Positions 34,461 to 47,669 of a DNA stretch of 64,000 bases are shown here, piece by piece. Within the stretch, counting starts at the first letter, position 1. Each line of letters begins with the position of its first letter. Source of the stretch: Pleurostoma richardsiae (Eukaryota > Ascomycota > Sordariomycetes > Calosphaeriales > Pleurostomataceae); assembly GCA_030052745.1 (NCBI GenBank), contig JANBVO010000041.1:62001-126000 (forward strand), given 5' to 3'. Both the position numbers and the translations under genes were made by a program. The notes under the pieces are model-generated. The model worked only from the letters and a program-made list of their open reading frames with translations, was not told the DNA's origin and made no database searches.

Positions 34461-34599
34461 TATGAACAGTTATGAGGAGAGAGGCTCCTAATACCCAGCT
34501 CGCCGTTTAGACGCCGCCGTGATGCAATGCCCCGCCCGCTCCTCGCCCTACGCCATGATATGTTGTCGCGATAGGGGCGCGTCTAGACGCCACGCTATC

Positions 34600-35246
34600 T
34601 CAGTCGCATCTGCCATCCTTCCAACCTGTCCTCCATCTCTCCTGCCAGCGAGAGCAGTCAAAGGCGGGCTTGCCCAGCTTCCTGTTGACCTCGTTATGCG
34701 CCTCGCAGAGCCACGTGCCGAAGTCGTCTCTACTCGTTGTCCTGATCTCCTCCTTCCGTATGTACTTCTGGAAGTCCTCAGCGCATACCCAGCAAGGATA
34801 CAGCTTGGCGAAGAGCTGCATGAAGCTCTTGACATCGTTCTGCTCAACCGGTGTCGGCTGCTCGGGATACGTTGCCGCGATCGAATGCAGCAACGTCCAG
34901 GAGCTCCGCCCGAGCTGTACGACATCCGGGGGGCAGTCTGCAGGCGCGGCGGTCGGCGTCGTTCCCGTATGGGCCTTGAGCGCGGATTTGCTGCTGGAGG
35001 TGAAAGCGGCAAACGAGTTACACGACCGGCACCTGACAGTACAGATGGCATGGTTAGACCAGCGGTTGCTTTCTCGAGACTTCAAGAAGGGGTGATTCAT
35101 TCAGCTTACGGTTTCCCATCTTTCCCCAAGATTAAGCCGCGAGGGCCCTTCTTCGGAGCGTCTCCTGCAACGGTATATGCAACCAAAGCTGGGCTGGCAG
35201 TATCGGCTCCATTCACCGTTTTGGGCTCCCGACTATCGTCTGCCAT
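34600..35246 (-). CDS. ERV1: FAD-linked sulfhydryl oxidase Erv1 (ALR), mitochondrial
   Basis: Intermembrane-space oxidase that regenerates oxidised Mia40 and passes electrons to cytochrome c; in yeast its loss also impairs cytosolic iron-sulfur protein maturation. Exons 35110-35246 and 34600-35032 give 189 aa. The N-terminal arm carries the shuttle disulfide CRSC (47-50). The Erv core has LGRSSWTLLHSIAATYP, the FAD-proximal CWVC (126-129) in LYPCWVCAEDF, and HNEVNRKLGKPAFDC near the end, matching the family. The C-terminus is GWKDGRCD. It starts head to head with the uroporphyrinogen-III synthase gene, 398 bp apart. Confidence 0.95.
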
Positions 35247-35644
35247 ATGTGAGGCGGTGCGAAGGGAAGCAGCACCGGTGACCTGTGTACCTTAACAGCG
35301 CTTATAGGCTAAGAAGTTGTCTGGCCGCTTGCGTCCTTGCTATTCATGCATGTAGGTAGCTGTAGGGAGGGAGGAGGGCGCTCCTTGTAGGGTTTGTCAG
35401 CTGTATTTTTGCCGACGGAGTCGCCGCTGAAGGTCTCCCTTATCGATAAGCTCGGCACAGGCTGTCGATGGGCCTACCGCAGCTGCACTAAGCATGGTAG
35501 GCCGACCAGCGAGAAACCCGGATCAAGGTGCCTACCTGCACCAGTCGCTATGTGATCTATCGCTGAGAGGGACCGCGACGCCGCTCACGGGCAAGGGAAA
35601 AGGGATATCAGGAAGATATAGAAACGGCGCGTTGGCATATTGCA
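35247..35644. promoter_or_regulatory. Divergent promoter region ERV1 / HEM4
   Basis: 398 bp between two opposite start codons. No TATA box is evident. The arrangement allows shared control of an intermembrane-space oxidase and a heme-pathway enzyme. Confidence 0.5.
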
Positions 35645-36641
35645 ATGACTGTCGCCAATGAACCAGTGCCGGTGCTTCTACTCAAGACCAAATCCGGCGC
35701 CGGCGATGCGTACGAGGAGCTGTTCGCAGAGCCTCAGAAGGGAGCGAAGTTCGAGCCCATCTTCGTTCCCGTGCTCGAGCATCGCTTTGAGGACCAGGGC
35801 ATGCGCAAGGTCCAGGGGATCTTGGGAAACCGGGAAATTGCAAGGGAACCTCAGAGTAGCTACGGGGGACTGATTTTCACGTCGCAGAGAGCTGTTGAGG
35901 CTTTCGCAAAGCTCGTGAACGAGGGCGGCAAAGACCTGGGTGAGTGACTCGAACCCGCGCTGTATAGACCCTCGCGGAGCGCTGATTTGCGATACAGAGG
36001 AGACGGCAGGCTGGCCAAGTCTGGTCGGTGTACCTCTCTACAGCGTCGGGCCAGCCACAACGAGAGCACTGAAGGCCGTGCCCCAGGAGCCAGCGCTGCA
36101 GATCTTTGGTGAGCACACGGGGAATGGCGACAGCCTCGCCCGGTTCATTCTGGAGCACTACGGGGAATGGTACCGGGATAGACCGCGAAAGCCGCCGCTG
36201 CTATTCCTGGTAGGAGAGCAGAGGCGGGACATCATACCCAAGACACTGATGGACGGCAATCTGCCGGCAGAAAGGAGGATACAGGTAGACGAGGTGGTGG
36301 TGTATGGGACGGGTCAGAAGGAGTCGTTTCAGGACAGCTTCCAGTGCATATTAGCCTCGACGCAGAGCCGGACGATGAGATGGGTTGTGGTCTTCTCGCC
36401 GACCGGCTGCCATGCTATGCTGCGGAGCCTTGACCTGTTGGACGAGACCACGGGCAAGGCGAAGCCCAGGGATGCGCGGCGGACGACTTTTATTGCCACA
36501 ATCGGCCCAACAACCCGAGACTACCTGGTGAGGACCTTTGCATTCGAGCCCGACGTCTGCGCGCAGACACCAAGTCCAGAGGGTGTCATGAGCGGCATCA
36601 CAGACTTTGTAGGCAGCTTAGCAACAAAACGTGAATGGTAG
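35645..36641 (+). CDS. HEM4: Uroporphyrinogen-III synthase
   Basis: Cytosolic heme-pathway enzyme that closes hydroxymethylbilane with inversion of ring D to uroporphyrinogen III. Exons 35645-35939 and 35998-36641 give 312 aa. The protein shows the two-lobe HEM4 pattern: VLLLKTKSGAGDAYEELF and FEPIFVPVLEHRF, then GLIFTSQRAVEAF in lobe one; after the intron LYSVGPATTRAL, then FLVGEQRRDIIPKTL, VVVYGTGQ, VVFSPTGC and FIATIGPTTRDYL in lobe two. The insert PRKPPLLFL is typical of fungal forms. The family is poorly conserved, but motif order and length agree. Confidence 0.92.
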
Positions 36642-37152
36642 TCAACGGCCTCACTCTGTATGCGGACTACGCCCAGCTCTCTGATGTTCCTTGCCAGATT
36701 TGCAGCTCTCGAGCTTCCTGGAGAGACCAGACGGGGCGCTTAATGAGGAAATAAGGCAGCGACGGGCGGAAATGCGATGACACCGGTGCCAGCGCATGTG
36801 ACGTTGAAAAGCGGCCGGAATCAGTGAGTACCCAACGCGCTATGTGAGGCACCCCGCGCTACAGTTCAGCCCTGTGGCGCCCTTCCCCGGACTCTGTATT
36901 CCGCACTCCGTACTGTAGTGTGCACGCCGCCCTACGGTTTGCCTGCCATGGGAAGCTCCTGACCCGGCCGCGCATCCTGCAGACAACAAACTTTCATGAT
37001 CGATCAGTCACTCTTAAGAGCCTATGCCGCTGGCCTCGACTGTGCCTGGCGCCCCCAATCCTCTCCCGGGAAACTTCATCGGATGACCGAGGACAACCTC
37101 CTCTTGGGCCATGCTGTCGGACCTCCAAATCTTCGGCTAGAAACCGCACAAC
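36642..37152. other. Intergenic, HEM4 3' / TLDc gene 5'
   Basis: 511 bp, both neighbours on the plus strand. No gene or repeat seen. Confidence 0.55.
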
Positions 37153-38419
37153 ATGGCTGATCGCAGCTCTCGGAGCAATCCGCATCTCCTCGACGATTCG
37201 CCTCATTCGTCCGGCGCCGCCACGCCAACAACAGCCTCAGCAAGCTCCAGCAACTTACTGCCCTCGTCGCTCTCCAGCATAGTCGGCGGCTTTGGGGGTC
37301 TGATACGACGCTTTTCGTCCGACGTTGCCGGCGGCAGTAGCCACAGCTTGTCCGGGTCCCCATCCTCAGCGCTCTCGACGTCCCGTGGTCCCGGCGGCTT
37401 GGCCGGCCCGCACCACAACGGTGTGGACGGCGTCTACACACCACCCATACTCCGAACCGCCTCCCCGATGCGACCACCACCGCTAGAGCCACTCGAGCTG
37501 AAGGGCTTCCGCACCGACACGGCCTCCTCGGCGAGGCTCCTGACTCCGACTATCGCTGAGGAGATCAGGATCATGATCCCAGAGAGGCAACGGATAGAGG
37601 ATGTTTGGAATCTGGTGTACAGCCTTGACCAAGATGGCGCGAGCCTCGGCACACTGTACAAGAAATGCGCTGTCTTCGAGAAACGGAGAGCCAGCTTCGT
37701 GCTGGTTGTGAGAGACAACGAAGGCGGGGTGGGTCTTCAACATCCTCTGTGGCAGCCGGCCACCTTCCCTCCTCCCGCAACCAGTCCTACCACTGTGTCG
37801 TTCCTAGGCTAACCGCTCCCTATCCTCCCTAACACAGGTATTTGGTGCGTACCTCTCGGAGGCGCCGCACCCGTCTTCTCATTACTTCGGCAACGGCGAG
37901 TGCTTTCTCTGGCGAGCATCCGTTCTCGCCTCCCTACCACCGCCACCGTCTGCCGACACGACTAATCTCACCCGTGCGACCACCATCGCGTCGGACACAA
38001 CTTCCTCTATACCCCCGCTTGGTCCGTCTGCAGCGGCTCTGGCGACCAAGCACAACCTCTCCAGCACCACCACCTGCATACTACACACAGCATCTCCGTC
38101 GGCATCTACTGGCTCCCTCTTAGACCCTACGCCAGCCCGCAGCTCCGGTACTTCCTCACCCGCTGTGCCTCCTTCGCCCTCCATCCGCTTCAAGGCATTT
38201 CCATACAGCGGCGTCAACGAGTTCTACATATACTGTGAGGCCCACTGGCTTTCGATAGGCGGTGGCGACGGGCACTATGGTTTGTGGCTGGATGATAGCC
38301 TGGAAAAGGGTGTCAGCTCGCGGTGCCTGACCTTTGGGAACGAGCCGCTGAGCGACGAGGGGGAGAAGTTTGGCGTCCTCGGGGTAGAGGTCTGGGTCAT
38401 CGGGCATGACAGGCCTTGA
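37153..38419 (+). CDS. OXR1: TLDc-domain protein, OXR1 type
   Basis: Oxidation-resistance protein; TLDc proteins bind the V-ATPase (yeast Oxr1 drives its disassembly) and protect against peroxide. Exons 37153-37728 and 37838-38419 give 385 aa. The first ~110 residues are Ser/Gly/Pro-rich and disordered. The TLDc domain begins near residue 125 (ARLLTPTIAEEIRIMIPE), with WNLVYSLDQDGASLGTLY, FVLVVRDNEGG|VFGAYLSE and GNGECFLW, then a ~75-residue low-complexity insert, and ends with FYIYCEAHWLSIGGGDGHYGLWLD and FGVLGVEVWVIG. Large inserts of this type are usual in filamentous fungi. Confidence 0.93.
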
Positions 38420-39560
38420 TTGGGCGGTGGACTCATGTTGCTTGCAGTTGCTGATGCAGCTTTATCCGCTCGTTCTCCCCCTCTTCCTCATTTCTCGGAC
38501 CCTGTTCTGGGCTGTTATTGCTGCGTGTACTTCGTTGAATTCGCTGGAGGCGCTTGGCGTTTGGATCGGTTCCCGGACGGGGCACTTGCGTGCTCTCCTC
38601 TCGGATACGCAAGTGTGTTCTCCACGATATTAATGACGCAGATGGCAAGCTAGATTACCAAACATACCGGCATGAGGTATATGCAAGGACTTCGTTACGG
38701 AAATGACTGAAGCAGAAGGTTCTGCCGGTACCAACACTGCGTGTTGATTAAAGCAAGCCACGCAGGACTCCCGCTCTTCCCTGATGATGAGCTCCTGCTG
38801 CTCAGCATTTGGAATATATATATCTGGCACGTACACGGAGATAGCTCAGCAATTTGACACCTGTGTTCGTTACTGGCAAAGGGCTCATGTACGAGTCATG
38901 CTTCTTCACCTTCGCAGAACACTTATTGCTTCATGAAGCCCGCAACTCCCTCGGCCATTGCACCCGACGGCTTGCGACCTATAACCTCCCTAGGCCACTG
39001 ATCAGACGATGTCACGATTTCTCAGCCCTTCTGCATATGATGAGGTAGCTCGCTGCGGGGATAAGTCGAACAGTGGCACCGAGAGGTGAAGATGGTATGG
39101 TTGAAGTTTTACATTCTGTGGCTTAGTCGTTCGCGGGTGTTCATCACATATCATGACCCAATGTCAAAAAGTTCCAGTTCGTGTCTTCCGCAATCCGGAA
39201 TTGCTTATAGCATTGTAATCTGGTGGCTGGTCTCATCCCTAATAGCAGCCCGTTCCAGCCCTAACTATGCGGCCTAGTGCTCTTAGGCAAACAGCAGTGA
39301 CTACCATCTCTTGTGCTTGTAAACACCAGTGCCTAATTCTTCCAATTGTGATATCATGTCGTGAAAAGGGAAGCGGAACATAGACTGAGCAGGAAATCCG
39401 TCCAAACGTCATCATCACCTCTTCTGCTCGATCCTCTTTTGTGCAAACCCGTCCATCAACCGAGATACTGAGCCTGCAACATGGCTTCCCTTGTGATCGT
39501 AGCAGCGTAAACCGGAACATCTGTCCTACAAATTCTCGTGGAGTGACCAAGCAGAGCTGC
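38420..39560. other. Convergent intergenic, OXR1 / MAPK 3' ends
   Basis: 1.1 kb between converging genes, presumably including both 3' UTRs. A short TA repeat (ATATATAT, near 38814-38821) is the only feature. No gene seen. Confidence 0.55.
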
Positions 39561-40818
<1,258 letters not shown>

Positions 40819-43422
40819 GGCTAATAGGTGACTTCGGCCGACAATGACGGGTCGATGGAATAGGACGCTTCTGGGCAGATATCCAAGCTTGCTCGGCCCG
40901 ACGATCGACTATTGTACACAAATATGAGGAAAATGGGAAGGAAAGGAGTTGAGGAATGGGGACTGTTAACGGACGGGCTATGCTCTCTGGCTCAACGAAG
41001 CAGATCAGACCAAGGATTGGGACGGGAAATGTAACGTCTTGTAGGATGGGCTGGCGCTATCGTGGGGCTTCTAGTCAGAGAGAGGGGACCGTGTGCCAGG
41101 GGCTACTCTGCCGCTTGGGCCTGGGACCGGCCCAGATAGGTACTTTCAACAAAGAGCTAGACCGGATGCCGGGTAAAGTAGAACTATTATTCTGCTTTCT
41201 GTAGCAGGCGCGAGTTTGGGTCCCGGGTGAGCCACGAGCAGGTGGAGTCGTGTCTTCTTTGTCCGTTGCCTGGTGGGCGGGTGCAGCCGCGTTAGGTACG
41301 CAGTCTAGAGCGAAGAGCCCCATGGATTAGCTACATTGCAATGTGGCGCTAAGAAAAGGTTGTGTACGATGTGCCTGCAGGTGAAGAAGCGACACGGCAA
41401 GATGACGATGTGATATAGCAGAGGAAAGGAAAAGCTTCGAGCCGCCTGGCAACCCACAGGGGTGCGGTCGCTTGAACTCCGTGCCTGGAAGACCGGTATG
41501 GGCGGTTGCCCGTTGTGCGATTCAGATCTCCCAGAAACAGTCCCATATCCGAGACCTCCATATAGCGTGGATAGGGTAGCACTTCCACAAGGCGAAACTT
41601 TGCGGCACAAAGCATCTCTCAGAGACCCGAACGGACAATGGGCGTGATGGGATCTGAGTGCGCAGCGGCAAGAGTGACAAGGGGCAGAGGTGGGTTTGAG
41701 ATGGACAAGGAGCGGATAGGGCTGGGGAGGAGTAGGTCTGGAGCTCGGCTGGAGGGGTTCACGGATCCGTACCTGTATGATCTCCCTAGCCGGGTGTTGA
41801 AGGGGAGTGGAAGAGAGGGACATGGAGGAAGGGTCGGGAAACACACGGCGGGATTGAAGAGGACCTGGAAATGTAGACATCGCACATACGCACCTGAAGC
41901 TGAACGCGGACCCGGCGAGGCTTCTGTCCGGCACAGGAAAAGTAGAGACGGCGTGTTATCGCGAGGATCGTCGTGCTCGTCCGGGTGAGGGGTGTTGCCG
42001 GCAGGAGGGAGGTAAGGTTACGCCGTACTAATGTGCGTCGCAAGGAAGGTAGGCAAAGCTGGCAAGGTACTTGAGATGAAAGCAGAGACGCCGGGCCGGC
42101 ACAGCTGAGAGTATAGGTAGCGACGGGAGCCTTGCACTGCTATGTGAGACTTGCGAGAGGAGGATCTGTCTGCACGCAAGTACAGCAGCAGAGGGGAGCA
42201 GAGGGGGAGGAGGGGGAAAGGGGGACGATGGACGTTTTGGATGAGGAAAGCAGCGGAAAGGAAAGGAGGGGTCGTCGCCAATCGGTACCAGACATTGGAG
42301 GTACCGCAGGGGGAAATACCACCCCCTTCTCTACCCGCGTTAGGTACCTTAGGTAGGTAGGCACCAGGTCTCCAGCTGGGCTAAAGGGACAACATACCTT
42401 ATCTACTCCAGGTAGAGTACATTCATGGCGGGGTCGGGGCCACCCGCTTCGGGACGGACTCTCCTCAGAATGGACTGGTGAGACAAGGGTCTTTACCATT
42501 TCAGAGGGGTCCAGAGCCCCGTCCGGCATACGGCAACATCAACTCCAACCTGGCTTACGTATGACACGAAACTCCTGGCGCCCACCTCATCAATCTAGCC
42601 TGGCAATGGAGAGGTTCAGAGCTGATAGCCGTGGCAGCAGCAGCAGCGTGGGACGAGCGAAAGTTCGGTCGGGAACCAAAGCCCGCTGTTCATCCAAGGC
42701 GAGGCCGAGGAAGGACGCCATTGCATTGTCGCAGGATCTGTGATAGTGATAAGAGTCTCAGAAAGGACGCCATCACGGCCGCATCGCGCCGCCGCGTCTT
42801 GCCATTGGCACCGTACTCTGGATGGTCGATATAGATGTGGAGGGACATGCATGCATGCCTCAGCGCCAGGATCGCGACTTGTGAGCACCACCACCAACCA
42901 GCGCCGGAATTAGGCGCCCGCTACCCAGCTCGGCGCGTGTGTTTCAGTCACACTCCAACCAGTTTCATCAAGACGGCAACACCGTCCGGCGCCGCGAGCC
43001 AATACGCACAGCCAGCTAGGAGAGCCAGATATCTGATCGTGGTCTTTGGTTCTTGCACTCCGCAGAGCTCCTGTATGTCGGGCACGCCTTCAGGCCCGAC
43101 CGAAATCCTGGTCCTTTCGTCGTCGTTAGTGAAAGCCGGCCGCATCAAACCCTTGGTCTACCAATGAGCAATCGCCGACGACGGAAGAGAAGGTGAAGAG
43201 CCGCATCTGATCGGGCCATAGTCCCGTTCATAACAGATTTACAACTCGCCGCTAGGGGCAACCGCCCAAGACCCATACCAGACAGCGTTGGACGATGACT
43301 TCAAGCTCCTGCCTTCTACATATCTCGCATCCCTTTTCCATTTGCTAAACTGCGCTGAGATAGTCTGCTAAGTCTATACACTTAATGCCGCTACATTACC
43401 TGCCCGGCCAACATCAAGTCAT
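40819..43422. other. 2.6 kb upstream of the MAP kinase gene
   Basis: No supported gene. It runs from the MAPK start to the SEC24 stop. AGGTA motif at 42341-42360; a GA/G-rich tract at 42183-42228 on the plus strand. Likely contains the MAPK promoter and long 5' UTR. Confidence 0.5.
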
Positions 43423-46400
43423 TTACTGCACCACCTGCAAAAGAGCGTCAGCGATGATACTCGACGGCGCCTTAGTGGAGGGCTGGGGCAAGGCAAAGGG
43501 GAGTGCGGTTTGCGCCTTCAGGAGAGACTCACCTTTTCTCTCAATGTGCCCATCCACTGCTGATAGCTCATGCCTTGGTCCGCGCGGTCCTCCACCAGGA
43601 GCGTTTGGGCCCAGAGCTTGAGGCTGGGCTCACCATCTTCCCGGACAATGTAGAGGTGCGGCAGTGTAACGCTACCGACGCCTCGAGACTTGTGATCCCG
43701 GCTCTTCTGAATGACCGCCCGCACTCTCTCGTTGAAATCGTTGTCCAGCTCTGGCAAGCTACCCTTTCCGACACGCAGCTGCGTCCTGTCCGCCACCCCG
43801 AAGACGTCCATAAGCAGCTGTGGAACAGCATCCCTGCCGACCCAGAGAAACTGGGTCTGGCCGTCATCGATGAGGTAAAGGCCGTAAGGCACAAATCTCT
43901 CCGAGGACAAGTTAAGTGGCGGAGGGAGCACAATCTGGCTGGTCTCTGGGTCCGGGACACCGGCCGCGTCCGGCATGTCGTGAAGCGAATAAAGACGGGG
44001 GTAGATGTACTGCATAAGCAGGGGCAGGGGTAGAGTTGACAGCAGACATAACGCCGCCGACCTGAGATCTGAAGGAATTTGTGCCGACTTCCGTAGCCCG
44101 ACGTGCTTTATCAGGCCAAGGAAAAGCACCGGCAGCCCGCGCAAGTTGGAGGGGAACTGCAGGCCACCACCCATGCTGCCGCCCGCCAATTCTTTCTTGA
44201 ATGTCTGCAGAAGCTCCGTGACCTTGCTCTGCAGCGAATCCCGGGCAGCTTCCAGGCCACTGCTCAGGGCTCTTTCAACCGCCTTGTGGCTGAAGTACGT
44301 TGTGATGGCACACTGATCTGCAGATGCGTAGACGTCGGCCAGGTTGGTTGTCGTAGGCAAAGCCAGTGTCAAGACACGGATACGCCGCTCGCCATTGCAA
44401 GTAGTGTGTAGGACGGCCGCCTGCATGCAGACAATGTTCTTTGTGAGGTTCTCGTCAATAGCGACCTCGACGACATAGCATTGATCGCGTGGGAACGCGG
44501 GGAACGCGCAAAGATCAGAGCTGCGATTGAAGAAGTTGCCGTAGAATGTGTTCATCCGAAGACCGCTGGTGGCCCGCACACGCAAGACCGCCTCCAAGCC
44601 AATCTCAGACGATAGGTAATCACTGAACTCGGACGCAAACTTGATGGCGTCCTCAGGGCGGCCCGCATTCCAGCCAGGGTAGAACCAAGTCTGCCCTCCA
44701 GTATATCTCGGGAGATTGCTCAGCGAGGCAACATCCTGGTACTGTGAGGAGAACAGAAACATGTCGATGGACACCTGGTTCTTCGAGCACTCCACGGCAA
44801 AGCTCTTATAGAAGCTGCTTGCGGTTTGCAGCAAGCTGCTCTCCTTCGAGGTGCCGAGCAGCTTCTTGTCCTCTCTCATATCCAGTTTGCCGTACCCAAT
44901 ATTCGGCAGCGATGCGCTTAAAACGGTGATCTTCCCTCCGAGGGGAGAAATTAGCTTGTGACCGGCCCGAAGGGCGGAGCCCATGCACGAGCCATTGTCC
45001 GTGTTGTTCGCGAACATGTCGGGCAGCTTTTGGAGGAAAGTCTCGATGCTCTGTCGACACTCCGTCAAGGGAACCAAGGAAACCTGCGGCAGTGGCAGGA
45101 ATGGCTCATCCAGGTCGCTCACGACAAGCATGCTCGTCTCCCCATTCTCGTCAGTGTCCTTCGGGATGGAGAAGTAGTGCAAGCTGGAATCCACGGCAAT
45201 GAACCCAAGGCGCGTGCGGCGGTCAGCATTCGGTATCCTGTTAAGACTGTCTAGAATAGTCCGCGCACTCGTGGCTAAAAGACCCGTCGACACCGCGGCG
45301 TAGCTGACATCAAAGAGAAACAGGTAAACCAGTGGCTGAGGAGGCCGTACCATGTACTCTTGCGGCGCGACGAATTCAACGACTGCATGGTTCAGTTCGT
45401 GGCGCTGCCATCGATCGACGCTCTTCTGGGCAGCGGCATCCCAGTCGAAGGCTTGTGGTACGTCGTTGGATAGGTTGCACATGTTGCAACGCCATCGGTG
45501 GCCGTGGTCCAGGAAGGTCACGTAGGGATTGATGTAAGACCTGCATCTCCGGCACCGAGATATGACTTGGTCCTGGACGATCGGCACGGCATCGTCCATG
45601 TCATGAAGCGCGGCATACGGCTGGATCACAAGAGCGAAAGGTAACTTCGACTTCTTGAGGAGAGAGTGGGTGGTCGGAACGGCATTCAGGGTCGATCTGA
45701 CGTATTTGGGCGGGCAATTCGCGTCGGGAGACGGAGTGACGCTGGACTACGGACGCAGGGCAGTGTTAGCCATCCCAAAACCTTCATGCGTCGTGTCGGT
45801 GCTTGCAAAACAGACAAACCTACATTGGGTGGCAGGATGATAGGAGGCGGAGGCAGATCCAACTCTGAGACATTGAATGGCTGGTTAATGAGATCGGTAG
45901 GGTAGAGCTGGTTTAAGGGACCTGGCCTCGCCTGAGTGGGAGGGACCTGGCCAGGCTGGCTGGCTCCCAGCTGCACCCCCGCCATTCCTTGTGTGATGCC
46001 AGCTACTCCCGGGGTCACCGCGGGAGCAGCTCCGGCGGCAGGATAGTATGACTCCGGTGCTTGATAACCTCCAGCGCCGGCGACTGGCTGGGGAGATCCA
46101 TAAGGCTGGGGGGCACCATAAGCAGCAGCCTGTGGCTCCTGGGCGGGCGGGTAGCCGCCGTAGCCAGCCGACAGAGGCTGAGGAGCACCAAACTGTCCTC
46201 CGGCTGGGAGCTGGCCGCCTACGGCAGCATTGGCTCCGCTGCCGACTTCGAAGGCGCCCGCAGCATATGCTCTCTTCTTTTTCCTCCCATGATCGTGATG
46301 TGCGCCTCCAGGTGGTGGCGGAGAGACGGGAGGGTCGTCAAATGGTTGGGTCGCCGGGTCTGGGTACGGCGATGGCTGCCCGTACTGATCCTGGGACGGG

Positions 46401-46432
46401 TACTGGCCGTAACCCTCGTTTGGCGCCGCCAT
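43423..46432 (-). CDS. SEC24: COPII coat protein Sec24
   Basis: Cargo-binding subunit of the COPII inner coat; pairs with Sec23 and selects proteins leaving the ER. Exons 45824-46432, 43533-45746 and 43423-43434 close to 944 aa. Residues 1-200 are Pro/Gly/Gln/Ala-rich and disordered. The zinc finger follows [11 protein letters not shown] and has CRRC (268-271) and CNMC (290-293). Then come the trunk ([14 protein letters not shown], with MGSAL), beta-sandwich, helical and gelsolin-like domains ([33 protein letters not shown]). The last exon has only 12 nt, encoding VVQ and the stop after LREK; without it the protein would end VSLS by reading into the intron. Head to head with a small membrane protein gene. 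Confidence 0.94.
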
Positions 46433-47294
46433 GATTGCGCTCGAGGCGGTGGGAGATGGGGATGGCGAGCAGAGGTCAAGCGGGGACCCTGGGCAGGCGG
46501 AAAGTGCGGCGCAAAAGCTCCGTGCTGCCGTGGAATGGCAGCGAGTGTCGAGTGCTGTCTGTGCGATACTTCTGTGTGTTGGAGATTCCTTGACGCCGTC
46601 GAGGGAGAGTGGGAAGAGGCAAAGTCAGGCGGGGCTGGTGGTTTATGTGTGCGACTTTTGCTGATAGATGGAAGCTGGGAAGTTGTAGCTCTGGCCTTTA
46701 CCTCTTTGGGACATGACTGCAAGCTGTCCTTGAACTGGTCGCGACGGTGCTAAGGTACATCGTGTAAGGTACCTGCAGCCACCTCCATAGCTGAGAGCGG
46801 TACATCCAGCGCGCGTACCAAGTGCGGGCAGTTGCACGCCGAAGCCTCCAGCTGGCATGCCTGTTTTCCAGCTTGCGTAAACAGCCAGCCAACCCAGTCA
46901 GTGTCTACGTAGGTACCCTACATAGTAACTGAAGCGTGGACCCCTATTTACGTTCAGCTCCAGCGCGCGGCTCCAGATAAAAGCGAGTCCTGAGCGACTT
47001 CTCTCGCCAGCCACTCTGGTCTCCCGGTCTCTTTGTGTTTTTCCAAAGCTGCCAGCCACCTTTCCCTTACTCTTGTAGTCTGATCCAAAAGCGCATCTTG
47101 TGATAAAGGCGTGCCAAGGTCTCCCAGAACCCCCCGCCTTCGCCAAGGCTCGCAGCTCGTCAATTGGAAGTTCAACCAGATCTACGAGAGATTTCCCCGC
47201 GCATCACGTCCTAAGCGTCGAATAGAAACAAACACCCAGCGCTCCCTTCACACCGGTCCCTACCTCGAGGGCAAGCGCCATCCTCCCTCACATA
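46433..47294. promoter_or_regulatory. Divergent promoter region SEC24 / small membrane protein
   Basis: 862 bp between opposite start codons. One AGGTA motif near 46908-46920. No clear TATA box or gene. Confidence 0.45.
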
Positions 47295-47669
47295 ATGGCC
47301 TGGTCAAAGCCGAAGCCTAGCGCTCCCCCTTCAATCCTCAGGTCGGTACACAACTACGTCCTTCGCTGGCTTGACAGCTGACCCGCGTTTTCTCTCTGCA
47401 GCCAGGTCCTTCCCTTGCTCGTGACTTTCGCGATCTTGGCCGGCCTAGCCTTCGTCGCCTACCATGTCTACCTCAGCGTCTCCAAGATACGGGGGAACGT
47501 CACCAAGAAGATGGGCAACAAGCATGTCGTCTTCACCAAGGACGGCATGCGCGTGGGCGTCAAGCACGTCGAGCAGGAGGAGTACGTCGATGCCACCCAG
47601 AGCTGGGTCGTCAAGGCATGGAACCTGAGTGGCAAGGAGAAGGAGGAGGCAGAGCAGAAGAAGAAGTAG
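47295..47669 (+). CDS. Small single-pass membrane protein, unknown function
   Basis: 104 aa from exons 47295-47341 and 47402-47669; phase closes across a 60-nt intron. After a short Pro-rich start (MAWSKPKPSAPPSILSQ) there is one hydrophobic segment at about residues 17-38 (VLPLLVTFAILAGLAFVAYH). A basic and then mixed-charge tail follows: KIRGNVTKKMG, HVVFTKDGMRVGVKHVEQEEYVDATQSWVVKAW and a Lys-rich end EQKKK. The gene has no recognised domain, but coding-quality sequence, the intron and its position opposite SEC24 support it. The KKK terminus resembles an ER-retrieval signal, but this is inference. Confidence 0.8.

Larger units (their letters stand above)
33241..34599. other. Intergenic, PDC promoter side / ERV1 3' side
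   Basis: 1.36 kb. Holds TACCT-motif sequence at 33668-33710, a doubtful ORF at 33880-34275 and a 12-bp inverted repeat at 34377-34460. No other gene seen. The left part should contain the PDC promoter. Confidence 0.5.

Noticed and set aside
35941-35997. tRNA-like GACTCGAACC string
   Set aside because: It lies in the HEM4 intron and no cloverleaf can be built around it.
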